Positions 28,945-37,581 of a stretch of DNA of 64,000 nucleotides are shown in pieces (within the stretch, counting starts at the first letter, position 1; each line of letters starts with the position of its first letter). The DNA is taken from contig CABJAJ010000006.1 of assembly GCA_902363575.1 (NCBI GenBank), forward strand, positions 62,001-126,000, written 5' to 3'. Source of the DNA: Rikenellaceae bacterium (GTDB lineage: Bacteria > Bacteroidota > Bacteroidia > Bacteroidales > Rikenellaceae). The notes beneath the pieces were generated by a model. That model was given only the letters and a program-made list of their open reading frames with translations, did no database searches and was not told where the DNA came from. A program made the translations under genes and the position numbers.

Positions 28945-30273
28945 ATGCAGACCACAAATCCGGATATCCTGATCGACAACGCCGAAATTTTCAACGGACG
29001 GGACGAAGCGACCGTGCGGGGCAATGTGCTGATCCGCGGCAACCGGATCGAAAAAATATCCCCGGCACCGATTCCGATCGCACCGGGCGACAATACGATT
29101 CTACTCGACGGCACCGGGAGGTTTCTCATGCCCGGACTGATCGACGCCCACTGGCACGCCTACCTGTGCTGCAACACCCCGATCGAATTGCTGACCCGCG
29201 ATGTCTCCTATTCGCACCTGGTCGCCGGACAGGAGGCCGCCGCAACCCTGCAAAGGGGATTCACCACCATCCGCGACGCAGGCGGGCCCGTATTCGGACT
29301 CAAATACGCCATCGACACGGGGGTGCTGCAAGGCCCTCGGATATACCCCAGCGGAGCCATGATCTCCCAAACCTCAGGACACGGCGACTTCCGCATGATC
29401 TACGAACACGGCCATGCGGGATGCGGCTGCGAAACTGCACGGGTCGAAGCGATCGGCGCATCGCGGATCGTGGACGGAGCGGATGCAGTGACGACGGCAA
29501 CCCGTGAAAACCTGCGGCAGGGCGCGTCTCAGATCAAGCTGCTGACGGGCGGCGGCGCAGCCTCCCTCTACGACCCGCTGGACGTGACCGAATTTTTCGA
29601 GGAGGAGATTCGCGCGGCCGTCAAAGCGGCGGAAGACTGGGGTACCTATGTCATGGTCCATGTCTATACCCCCGAAGGCATCGCACGTGCACTCCGAGCC
29701 GGTGTCCGCAGCATCGAGCACGGCCATCTGATCGACGAGCCGACCATGGAGCTGCTGGCCCGCAGCGACGCATGGCTCAGCACCCAGCCCTTCACCGTCG
29801 AAGACAACACCTACCCGACACCGGAGCAGCAGGCCAAGCATATCCGGATCACCCAGGGCACCGACAAGGCCTACACGCTCGCCAGACAGTACGACGTAAA
29901 ACTCGCCTGGGGCACCGACCTGCTGTTCAACCCCGCGAACACGAGAAAACAGAACCACGGCATCGTGAAGCTGCAAAAGTGGTTCTCCAACTTCCGGATT
30001 CTTCGGATGGTGACTTACGACAATGCCTGTCTGCTGGCTCTCTCCGGCCCCCGAAACCCCTATCCGGGCAAATTGGGAATCATCGAGCCGGGAGCGTTTG
30101 CCGACCTGTTGCTCGTGGAGGGCAACCCGCTGGAAAACCTCGGACTCATGGAAGATCCCGCGACCAACTTCCGGGTCATCGTCAAAAACGGCGTGATCTG
30201 CAAAAACACCCTGCAGAACGAACCGGCACAGCAAAACGGCCAAAACGGCATCCCGCACGAAACCACGGCATAA
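28945..30273 (+). CDS. Amidohydrolase-family metal-dependent hydrolase
   Basis: A 442-residue enzyme of the imidazolonepropionase/prolidase-like branch. The metal-binding HxH is His69/His71 (LIDAHWHAY); FTTIRDAGGP, a Lys in IKLLTGGGA, HVYTPEGI, SIEHGHLID and the late metal Asp in AWGTDLLF all follow in order. An N- and C-terminal beta-sandwich flank the barrel (GAFADLLLVEGNPLENL). Cytosolic, no signal peptide. Its stop is immediately followed by the start of the TolC gene with no gap. Substrate unknown. Confidence 0.85.
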   Translation: MQTTNPDILIDNAEIFNGRDEATVRGNVLIRGNRIEKISPAPIPIAPGDNTILLDGTGRFLMPGLIDAHWHAYLCCNTPIELLTRDVSYSHLVAGQEAAATLQRGFTTIRDAGGPVFGLKYAIDTGVLQGPRIYPSGAMISQTSGHGDFRMIYEHGHAGCGCETARVEAIGASRIVDGADAVTTATRENLRQGASQIKLLTGGGAASLYDPLDVTEFFEEEIRAAVKAAEDWGTYVMVHVYTPEGIARALRAGVRSIEHGHLIDEPTMELLARSDAWLSTQPFTVEDNTYPTPEQQAKHIRITQGTDKAYTLARQYDVKLAWGTDLLFNPANTRKQNHGIVKLQKWFSNFRILRMVTYDNACLLALSGPRNPYPGKLGIIEPGAFADLLLVEGNPLENLGLMEDPATNFRVIVKNGVICKNTLQNEPAQQNGQNGIPHETTA

Positions 30274-31719
30274 ATGAACCGACTTAAGACCGTCATCCTC
30301 TCCGCCTGCCTGTCGGCGGCACTCTTTCCGGACGCATCCGCCCAGGAGCACGGACTCGCCCTCAGTTTCGACCAGGCATCGGCATTGGTCGGCGACAGCC
30401 GCAGCATCCGGATCGCCGACCGGGAAGTGGAGCTGGCCGAAACCGAGCGGCAGCGGATGAACGCGTTCTGGTATCCGCAGCTCACGGCCACCGGAGCCTA
30501 CGTGCATCTGGCCAACCGCATCCAGGTCAAGGAATCCCTCTCCACGTTCACCGACCCGCTCAAAGACTTCATCCACTCCGTCATCCCCGGCGAAGAGCTC
30601 ATCTCCTCGCTGTTGGACCGGATCGGCAGCCGGTCGTTCGGCGTTCCGCTGGCCCCCGCCGACGTCACGACCATCGATCTGGTCGCAACGCTTCCTCTCA
30701 TCACGGGCGGCAAGCGCATTTATGCGGGCCGTATCGGCCGGTCGTTGGTAGGGCTGGCCGAGACGGGCCGGCGGCAGGTGAGCGACGCCCAGCAAATCCT
30801 GCTGGTCGAAACCTATTTCGGCCTGCGCCTCGGCCAAAAGATCGTCGCGGTCAAACGGCAAACCCTCGAGGCGTTCGAGCTCCATCTGCGCAACGCCCTG
30901 AAACTCGAAGCCAACGGCATGCTCACCAAAACCGAGCGGCTCCTCTTCCAGGTCAATCGGGACGAGGCACGCCGCGAACTGGAGGCAGCGGAGAAAGACC
31001 TCGACCTCGCGCAGCAGGCGTTCAAAACCCTCGTGCAGCTCGACACGGACGAAAACATCGCACCCGTCACCCCGCTGTTCATCCACGAATCCCTGCCCTC
31101 ACCCGCTTTTTTCAAGGAGCGGACGACGCAGAACAGCCCCCTGCTGCAAGGACTGGGCATCCGGCAGGAGATCCAGCACAACGAACTGCGGATAGCCAAC
31201 TCGGCCTACATACCCACCGTCGGTCTGTTCGGCAAACAGACGCTCTATGCCCATGGAATCCGCAAAAACCTCCTGCCCCGCACCCTCGTCGGGGTGGGTT
31301 TGAGCTGGACAATCTTCGACGGCCTCGGGCGCGAAAAGAAGATCCGGCAGGCCAGGATCAACAGCCGCATCCTCGAAACGGAGCGGGAGAAAGCTGCCGA
31401 CGACCTCGCGCTCGCGGTCGATCGGTTCTATAATCAGACCCGTATCGCGCTGGACAATGTGGCGGCGCTGCGCACTACGGTCGAGATGAGCCGCGAGATC
31501 GTGCGGGCCCGTCAGAAATCCTTCCTCGAAGGCATGGCCACCCCGACCGAGGTGATCGACGCCGAACTGCTGCTGGCCAAAGTGAAAATCGCCACCCTGA
31601 CGGCTTTCTACCAGTTCGACGTGGGCCTCATCAACCTGCTCGCGGTCAGCGGCATGACCGACGCATTCCCTCACTACGCACACACCGGAAGCGACGAAGC
31701 TTCCGCACTCAACCCATGA
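30274..31719 (+). CDS. TolC-family outer membrane efflux protein
   Basis: A 481-residue protein with signal peptide (to SAQEHG), then long amphipathic helices and two repeated halves as in TolC (SFDQASALVGDSRSIRIADREVELAETERQRM; SREIVRARQKSFLEGMATPTEVIDAELLLAKVK). Forms the outer membrane and periplasmic duct of a tripartite exporter. Start is contiguous with the amidohydrolase stop. The adaptor and two permease genes follow, completing the system. Confidence 0.9.
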   Translation: MNRLKTVILSACLSAALFPDASAQEHGLALSFDQASALVGDSRSIRIADREVELAETERQRMNAFWYPQLTATGAYVHLANRIQVKESLSTFTDPLKDFIHSVIPGEELISSLLDRIGSRSFGVPLAPADVTTIDLVATLPLITGGKRIYAGRIGRSLVGLAETGRRQVSDAQQILLVETYFGLRLGQKIVAVKRQTLEAFELHLRNALKLEANGMLTKTERLLFQVNRDEARRELEAAEKDLDLAQQAFKTLVQLDTDENIAPVTPLFIHESLPSPAFFKERTTQNSPLLQGLGIRQEIQHNELRIANSAYIPTVGLFGKQTLYAHGIRKNLLPRTLVGVGLSWTIFDGLGREKKIRQARINSRILETEREKAADDLALAVDRFYNQTRIALDNVAALRTTVEMSREIVRARQKSFLEGMATPTEVIDAELLLAKVKIATLTAFYQFDVGLINLLAVSGMTDAFPHYAHTGSDEASALNP

Positions 31720-31732
31720 CAATGTGAACGAT

Positions 31733-32725
31733 ATGGACAAAAGCAGAAAATACATCGCCATCGCATTCGTGGTCGTCCTGGCGGCGGTCGTGATCGTCTC
31801 GGTCGTCGGAATCCTCACCCTGCGCAAAAAACCCGATATCCTGCAGGGGCAGATCGAAGCGACGGAGATTCGGATTTCGGGCAAGCTGCCGGGCCGCATC
31901 GACCGCTTCCTGGTGGAGGAGGGGCAAAACGTCAGGCAGGGGGACACGCTGGTAGTCATCAACAGTCCGGAGGTCGTGGCGAAGTACGACCAGGTCACTG
32001 CCGTGAAAAATGCCGCCTGGTATGAAAACCAGAAAATCGAGGAGGGCACCCGCAAGCAGATCGTCGCCTCCATGTACCAGCTCTGGTCGAAGAGCAAATC
32101 CGACCTCGCTCTGGCCCGCACCACCTACCAGCGGTTCGAGGCGTTATACCGCGACAGCGTGGTTTCGTCCCAGCGCCGGGACGAAGCCGAAGCCATTTAC
32201 AAAGGGGCGCTCGCGGGCGAACGCGCGGCATACCAGCAATACCGCATGGCGGCCGACGGCGCCCGCATACAGGACCGCGAAAGCGCACAATCGCTCGTCG
32301 ATGCCGCCGAGAGCACGGTGCAGGAGGTCGCCGCCCTGTTGCAGGACGCACGGCTCGTGGCGCCCGAGTCGGGACAGATCGCCGTCATCTATCCCAAGCG
32401 GGGCGAGCTCGTGGCGCCCGGCGCACCGATCATGTCGCTGGTCGTACTCGAACAGGCGCATGCCGTGCTGAATGTGCGGGAGGACCTGATGCCCCGGTTT
32501 CGGATGCACGGACGGTTCCGCGGCGACGTTCCCGCCATCGACCGCACAGGCATCGAATTCGAGGTCTATTACATCAGCCCGCTCGGCAGCTACTCGACCT
32601 GGAAATCCACCAAGCAGGTCGGCAGCTATGATATGCGAACGTTCGAGATCAAGGCCCGCACCGTTTCGCCCGAAAACGACCTGCGGCCCGGAATGTCGGT
32701 ACTCGTGAACCTCGGCACCCTTTAA
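31733..32725 (+). CDS. HlyD/EmrA-type periplasmic adaptor
   Basis: A 330-residue membrane fusion protein: one N-terminal membrane anchor (residues 9-30), a biotinyl-lipoyl half (RIDRFLVEEGQNVRQGDTLVVINSP), a long coiled-coil hairpin (to residue ~200), the second lipoyl half (VAPESGQIAVIYPKRGELVAPGAPI) and a beta-barrel. The ATG at 31733 was chosen over an upstream GTG. Together with TolC and the two ABC-2 permeases it forms a YhiI/YbhG-like exporter. Confidence 0.9.
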   Translation: MDKSRKYIAIAFVVVLAAVVIVSVVGILTLRKKPDILQGQIEATEIRISGKLPGRIDRFLVEEGQNVRQGDTLVVINSPEVVAKYDQVTAVKNAAWYENQKIEEGTRKQIVASMYQLWSKSKSDLALARTTYQRFEALYRDSVVSSQRRDEAEAIYKGALAGERAAYQQYRMAADGARIQDRESAQSLVDAAESTVQEVAALLQDARLVAPESGQIAVIYPKRGELVAPGAPIMSLVVLEQAHAVLNVREDLMPRFRMHGRFRGDVPAIDRTGIEFEVYYISPLGSYSTWKSTKQVGSYDMRTFEIKARTVSPENDLRPGMSVLVNLGTL

Positions 32726-32737
32726 CACGGTACCGCC

Positions 32738-33916
32738 ATGTCCCGCAGCGAAGGAGCGTTTCACCGTGTCGTCCGGCGCGAGCTGCATCGGATGGTTTCC
32801 CGCAGGCTCTACTTCGGCGTGTGCGTCGTACTGCCCCTCTTCTGCCTGCTGTTCATGGCCACGATCTTCGGTGACGGGCAGATGGAAAACATTCCCATCG
32901 GGATCGTCGATCTCGACGCGACGGCCACCTCCCGTCAGATCGCGCGCACCGTGGCTTCGGTGCCGACAACACGGGTAACGGCCCGCTATGCGGAGGAAAC
33001 GGACGCACGGGAAGCCATGCAGCGCAAGGAAATTTACGCTTACGTCGTCATCCCCGAACGCTTCGAGTCCGACCTGCTGGGAGGACGCAACGCCCCCCTG
33101 CCCTATTATTACCACTTCGCCCTGTTGAGCGTCGGGGTCGAAATCCGCAGCGCGATGGAGACCGTGATGGCCGCAATCTCCGTCTCCCCGGTCGCGGCGG
33201 CGGGGCTAGCAGCGGGAGCAGCGGAACAAAGCATCGGGAGTTTTCTGCTCCCCGTAACCATGCAGGCGCACCCGCTCTTCAATCCGTCGCTCGATTATTC
33301 GATTTACCTGACCAACCCGTTTTTCTTCATCCTGCTGCAAATCCTCATCCTGCTGGTCACGCTGTACGTACTGGGCAGCGAGATCAAATTCGGGACGGCA
33401 GGCAACTGGTTGCAGACGGCCGGCATGAACATCCTTGCCGCCGTTGCGGGCAAGCTGCTTCCCTACACCGTCATCTTCATCCTCATGGGCATTCTGGGCA
33501 ATTACGTCGTGTTCGGCATACTCCGCATCCCCCTCGCCACGAGCTTCTGGCCCGTAAACCTCACCACGGCTCTGTTCGTCGTGGCGACCCAGGCGCTCGG
33601 GGTTTTCCTCTTCTCGCTCTTCCCCGCGCTGAGCATCGTCATCAGCGTCGCCTCGATGGTCGGGTCGCTCGGCGCCACCCTCTCGGGCGTAACCTTTCCC
33701 GTTACAGCCATGTATCCGGCCATCCGGCTGCTCTCCTTCCTGTTCCCCGTCCGCCACTTCGTCGAAATCAACCAGAATATCCTCTACGGGGACTATGGCT
33801 TCGCCTATACCTGGCAGAATGTGAGCTACCTGTTGCTCTTCCCGCTGGCGGCCCTGGTCATTCTCCCCCATCTGAAACGTGCAACCCTTAGCGGCAAATA
33901 TGAAAACATCGACTGA
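32738..33916 (+). CDS. ABC-2 type permease
   Basis: A 392-residue inner-membrane permease of the YhbR/YhbS (ABC-2) kind: one N-terminal helix (LYFGVCVVLPLFCLLFMATIF), a periplasmic domain of about 150 residues, and five C-terminal helices including VTFPVTAMYPAIRLLSFLFPVRHFVEI. No ATPase gene lies in this cassette; the partner ATPase must be encoded elsewhere or the unit acts without one. It overlaps the next permease gene by 17 bases. Confidence 0.88.
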   Translation: MSRSEGAFHRVVRRELHRMVSRRLYFGVCVVLPLFCLLFMATIFGDGQMENIPIGIVDLDATATSRQIARTVASVPTTRVTARYAEETDAREAMQRKEIYAYVVIPERFESDLLGGRNAPLPYYYHFALLSVGVEIRSAMETVMAAISVSPVAAAGLAAGAAEQSIGSFLLPVTMQAHPLFNPSLDYSIYLTNPFFFILLQILILLVTLYVLGSEIKFGTAGNWLQTAGMNILAAVAGKLLPYTVIFILMGILGNYVVFGILRIPLATSFWPVNLTTALFVVATQALGVFLFSLFPALSIVISVASMVGSLGATLSGVTFPVTAMYPAIRLLSFLFPVRHFVEINQNILYGDYGFAYTWQNVSYLLLFPLAALVILPHLKRATLSGKYENID

Positions 33917-35123
33917 AACGCAGGGGCATCTGTCCGCCATAGCGACCTGTGCGATCCGGGAGTTCCGCATGATCGCCACGAGCTACTCGATCCTGCTCGT
34001 GATGATCGGGGGAATATTCGTTTACGGGCTGCTTTATAACTATATGTATGCTCCCAACCTGATCCGCGAAGCCCCCGTCACGGTGGTCGATATATCGAAC
34101 ACCCCGCTCAGCCGGGCGTATGCGCGGCTGCTCGACGCCTCTCCCCAGGTGGCCGTTTACAGCCACGCGCCGGATATGCCCGCAGCGAAAACCAAGATGA
34201 AAACCGACCGCACGGTGGGAATCGTTTTCATCCCGGAAGATTTTGAAAGCCGTGTGGGTCGGGGCGAGCAATCCGTTTTTCTGGCTTTCGGCAACACCAG
34301 CGCCTTTCTCGACTTCGCCGCGCTCGAAGAGGCGGCTGCCGGCGCCATGCGGGAGCTCGACGGACGAGTCCGGCCCAATATGGCGGTCTTTCTGCCGCCC
34401 CCGGCGCTTTACGCCATGTCGCAGACCCCGGCAGCCGAGGTCGTGGGGACAGCCCTCTACAACCCGACGGAAGGTTACGGCAGCTACCTGATCCCCGCCG
34501 TACTCATAATCATAATTTTCCAGACGCTCCTGATGGTGACGGGGATGATTGCAGGGCGGGAACGTTACGAAGGCACCCTTCTTTTCCATGCGCGCAACGG
34601 TCTCGGATTCGGCCGAATGGCCGATGCGGTGGCGGGAAAGACCTTCGCCTACTGCACGCTCTACGCCGTCTTCGCCCTCTTTCTGGTCGGACTGCTGCCC
34701 GGGCTGTTCAGCATCCCCCATATCGGCAGCGGATGGAATACCGTCATGCTGTTCATCCCCTACCTGCTTGCGACCTGCTTTTTCGGACTGACCGGCTCCC
34801 TGTTTTTCGCCGATTCGGAAAGCCCGATCCTGATGATTACCTTTTTCTCGGTCGGTCTGATTTTCCTGTCGGGCATCTCCTACCCGCTAGAGCTGATGCC
34901 CTGGTACTGGCGCGCCTTCCACTTCGTCATCCCGGCGCCGCCGGCTGTGCTGGCCTTCATCAAGCTGAACTCGATGGATGCGACGATGGCCGATATTCGT
35001 ACCGAATACCTGACGCTATGGCTCCAATGTGCGTTTTATTTCGTCACGGCCTGTCTCGTCTTTCGGTACAATATCCGCAGGGCGATGGAACGCCGGGTGC
35101 CTGCGCGCATGGGCCGGCAGTGA
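33900..35123 (+). CDS. ABC-2 type permease, second subunit
   Basis: A 407-residue paralogue of the preceding permease with the same layout: one helix (SILLVMIGGIFVYGLLYNY), an extracytoplasmic domain, then five helices with FLSGISYPLELMPWYWRAFHFVIPAPP near the end. The pair would form a heterodimer. The ATG at 33900 lies inside the end of the upstream gene. It converges on the next gene, with stop codons two bases apart. Confidence 0.88.
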   Translation: MKTSTETQGHLSAIATCAIREFRMIATSYSILLVMIGGIFVYGLLYNYMYAPNLIREAPVTVVDISNTPLSRAYARLLDASPQVAVYSHAPDMPAAKTKMKTDRTVGIVFIPEDFESRVGRGEQSVFLAFGNTSAFLDFAALEEAAAGAMRELDGRVRPNMAVFLPPPALYAMSQTPAAEVVGTALYNPTEGYGSYLIPAVLIIIIFQTLLMVTGMIAGRERYEGTLLFHARNGLGFGRMADAVAGKTFAYCTLYAVFALFLVGLLPGLFSIPHIGSGWNTVMLFIPYLLATCFFGLTGSLFFADSESPILMITFFSVGLIFLSGISYPLELMPWYWRAFHFVIPAPPAVLAFIKLNSMDATMADIRTEYLTLWLQCAFYFVTACLVFRYNIRRAMERRVPARMGRQ

Positions 35124-35125
35124 CC

Positions 35126-35812
35126 CTACTTCTTATGCGCTGCGATCGCCAGCAGCACGCCCAGCGCTACGCCCAGCAACGCGGCAAAGAGCACGCGGGC
35201 ATCCCCCGGCAACAGGAAGGTGATCGTATGGGCCGGATACCAGAACAGGGGAATGGTCTTTTTGAATACGAAATCCCATTGCCGGTGCCAGTTCAGGCCG
35301 GCGAGCAGGTCGCCCATGTGCATCGGGGTGAAGAAGCCCCGCAGGGTTCCGCCAGTAGCGAGGATATGCGTGTCGGTGAGCTTGTGCATCGTCATGAACA
35401 GCGGGGCGAAAATGGTATTCATGGCCACGGAGATACAAAACGCGACGAACACTTTTGACCAGGAAAGCCCCGCCCCCATCAACGCGGGGGCGTCGTCCAT
35501 GCCGAGCGACGCGAGCAGCGCAGGCACCCCGGCGGCGAATACAGTCATCGCCATGCTGATACCCACACCGAGCACGCCCCAGACCAATGCGCGGGGCGCG
35601 ATTCCGAAACCCGGCATCGAATAAACCCCATGCGTGATACGCAGCCCGACGCACTCGCCGAAAGTAGATAACAAAGCGAACTTCAGAAAACTCATCGTCA
35701 GGCCATGCCGGGCGTTGAAGCCCTTGTAAAATTCATAAACGGCGGGAAAAACGAAGAACACGGCAACCACGGCGGCGACGCAGAGGAGGACGATCACATC
35801 TTTTTTCTTCAT
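35126..35812 (-). CDS. Conserved multi-pass membrane protein, unknown function
   Basis: A 228-residue protein with about five or six hydrophobic segments (residues 5-25, 63-100, 115-135, 195-222). It resembles small PMP22/Mpv17-like membrane proteins of Bacteroidetes in layout and in the WDFVFKKTIPLFWYPAHTITFLLP segment, but that link is tentative. The ATG at 35812 starts with a Lys-rich flank (MKKKD), normal for a first helix. Monocistronic. Confidence 0.6.
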   Translation of the reverse strand: MKKKDVIVLLCVAAVVAVFFVFPAVYEFYKGFNARHGLTMSFLKFALLSTFGECVGLRITHGVYSMPGFGIAPRALVWGVLGVGISMAMTVFAAGVPALLASLGMDDAPALMGAGLSWSKVFVAFCISVAMNTIFAPLFMTMHKLTDTHILATGGTLRGFFTPMHMGDLLAGLNWHRQWDFVFKKTIPLFWYPAHTITFLLPGDARVLFAALLGVALGVLLAIAAHKK

Positions 35813-35927
35813 ACGATTCGGAAGAGGGTCAATCAATCGGAGCGCAATTTAAGCAAATTATTCCGTTCGGCATAACCCTTCGGAACATTATCCCGTCAGG
35901 GGACAGCAGAAAGCACCCACAAACAGA

Positions 35928-35956
35928 CGGCGGCACGATTGAAAATCGTGCCGCCG
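35928..35956. terminator. Strong hairpin after the DUF2795 gene
   Basis: A 13-base-pair perfect GC-rich stem (35928-35940 with 35944-35956) with a GAA loop. No clean T run follows on either side, but it lies 45 bases past the DUF2795 stop and is the likely transcript end. Confidence 0.6.
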
Positions 35957-36000
35957 GATAATTCAACGATATCACTCCGGGGTTTCTGCCCCGAATAGGA

Positions 36001-36222
36001 TCAGTACTCCTCCTCGTTGAAGAAAAAGTCGTCCTTTGACGGATAATCGGGCCAAATATCTTCGATGGATTCGTAAATATCCCCTTCGTCCTCAATCTCC
36101 TGCAGGTTTTCGAGCACTTCCAGAGGCGCACCCGAACGCACGGCGTAGTCGATCAACTCCTCTTTGGTCGCCGGCCACGGAGCATCTTCGAGTTTCGATG
36201 CAAGCTCTAATGTCCAATACAT
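36001..36222 (-). CDS. DUF2795 family protein
   Basis: A 73-residue highly acidic protein (MYWTLELASKLEDAPWPATKEELIDYAVRSG is its domain start). This matches DUF2795, a small Bacteroidetes and actinobacterial family with a compact helical fold. The Asp/Glu-rich tail (SIEDIWPDYPSKDDFFFNEEEY) is typical. Function unknown; abundance and acidity suggest a binding role, not shown. It has its own promoter, TACATTTG at 36299-36306. Confidence 0.85.
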   Translation of the reverse strand: MYWTLELASKLEDAPWPATKEELIDYAVRSGAPLEVLENLQEIEDEGDIYESIEDIWPDYPSKDDFFFNEEEY

Positions 36223-36520
36223 AATTCAAACCTTTTAAGTACCTATCCACAAGACGATTACCAATCAACCCACCGTATCGTCCTCTTCCTATGGGATGCA
36301 AATGTATAAAAAAATCGAGAAAAACAAATAAAATACCCGATTTCCTTGCACGTGTCCCGGCATTGCCGCAGATCATCTGCGATCCACCTGTTCGGAAGCA
36401 GCATCACCGTTGCAACAGCCATGCCGCCAGCCCGCACCTTCTATTCAAAAGGATTCCCTACGCCTGACCGAACCGCAGTCCGATAAATAGAGAATTTTTT
36501 CACCCGGCAATCCCGCCGCA
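36223..36520. other. Non-coding gap
   Basis: About 300 bases. It contains the promoter and leader of the DUF2795 gene on the left; the rest (36330-36520) shows no gene or clear signal. Confidence 0.5.
36299..36328 (-). promoter_or_regulatory. Promoter of the DUF2795 gene
   Basis: On the minus strand TTTG (36325-36328), 18 bases, then TACATTTG (36299-36306). The leader to the ATG at 36222 is about 70 bases, longer than most here. Confidence 0.6.
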
Positions 36521-37072
36521 TCAGGGTTCCCAGAGCGTCTCCTCCACCTGGAAATGGAGGGTCAGCGCACGCCCAAGCAGATAGAAATAGTCGGAAAGCC
36601 GGTTGAGATAGACGAGCGCACGGCGGTCTGTTTCGTGCGCGGCGTCGGCCCGGAGCGCGGCACGCTCGGCACGCCGGCAGACGGTGCGGCAGACATGGCA
36701 GAGCGAGACGGCGCGATTCCCGCCGGGAATGGTGAAATTGGTGATCTGCGGCACCGCGGCCTGCATCGTGTCGATCCGTTCTTCCAGGTAGCCGACGGCC
36801 TCTTCGCCCAAAGCCGGAACCTTGCCGTCACCTCCCTGCCCGACGGCCAGCAAAGCCGCGACGGTCATCAACCGGGATTCGATCCGGTTGAGATCGGCCA
36901 CATAGGGACCGAGCGCCGGATCGTCCGACAGATTATCCTTGAGCAGCGCCGCAAAAGCGATCAGCTCATCGACCGAGCCGTAAGCCTCGACCCGCACATC
37001 CGTTTTGAAAACACGTTCCCCGCCAATGAGCGCGGTGGTGCCTTTGTCGCCTGTTTTGGTATATACTTTCAT
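36521..37072 (-). CDS. Cob(I)alamin adenosyltransferase, PduO type
   Basis: Adenosylates corrinoids to make coenzyme B12. The 183-residue protein opens MKVYTKTGDKGTTALIGGERV, the ATP-binding signature of PduO-type enzymes, and ends with RRALVYLNRLSDYFYLLGR, also diagnostic. It is the last gene of a three-gene minus-strand operon (flavoprotein, unknown protein, PduO), each joined by a four-base ATGA overlap. Confidence 0.94.
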   Translation of the reverse strand: MKVYTKTGDKGTTALIGGERVFKTDVRVEAYGSVDELIAFAALLKDNLSDDPALGPYVADLNRIESRLMTVAALLAVGQGGDGKVPALGEEAVGYLEERIDTMQAAVPQITNFTIPGGNRAVSLCHVCRTVCRRAERAALRADAAHETDRRALVYLNRLSDYFYLLGRALTLHFQVEETLWEP

Positions 37073-37581
37073 ATCCTGAAATGTTGCTTGGGCAAATGGT
37101 TGTTGAACAGCAGCAGATACCCCCGGTTATCTACCGAAGTCGAAGGGTGCGCCTCCGCGATGCGGCGGCACAGCTCCGTTCGCTCCTGGCTGTCATAAGG
37201 CCCCATCAGGCAGACGGTTGCGCCCCGTTCTTCCGCCCCGTGCACGAGAGCGAGGGTTTCGGCTGCCGGCATCTCGTGCGTCAGCACGTTCAGCTCGACC
37301 GCTTCCGCACAATTCACGCCAAACGTAGCGTACCCGCAGTGATGCAACAGATTCTGCAACTCCGCGGCACGCCGCGCCGACACGCCGGCAGCACGAAGCG
37401 CCTCGTAGAAAGCCCGGTCGCCGGCCGGAAATCCGCGCCGCATAAAAACTTCCCGCACCAGTGCGTACACGAACGGGGAGTGAACTCCGTGCCCGCGGAA
37501 ATGGCGGGCGCGGGCGAGCCGGTTCCCCAGCCGCTCCACCCTGCCGGTAAGGCGGCGAATATTTTGCCGTCCGCCGTTCAT
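37069..37581 (-). CDS. Conserved Bacteroidetes protein with GHGVHSPFV motif, unknown function
   Basis: A 170-residue basic protein starting MNGGRQNIRRLTGRVERLG and carrying HFRGHGVHSPFVYALVREVF near residue 30. This motif is seen at the N-terminus of a Bacteroidetes family sometimes annotated as methyltransferase-like, but no SAM-binding Gly motif is visible here. It overlaps both neighbours by four bases, so its expression is locked to the BaiN-like flavoprotein and the adenosyltransferase. Confidence 0.65.
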   Translation of the reverse strand: MNGGRQNIRRLTGRVERLGNRLARARHFRGHGVHSPFVYALVREVFMRRGFPAGDRAFYEALRAAGVSARRAAELQNLLHHCGYATFGVNCAEAVELNVLTHEMPAAETLALVHGAEERGATVCLMGPYDSQERTELCRRIAEAHPSTSVDNRGYLLLFNNHLPKQHFRI

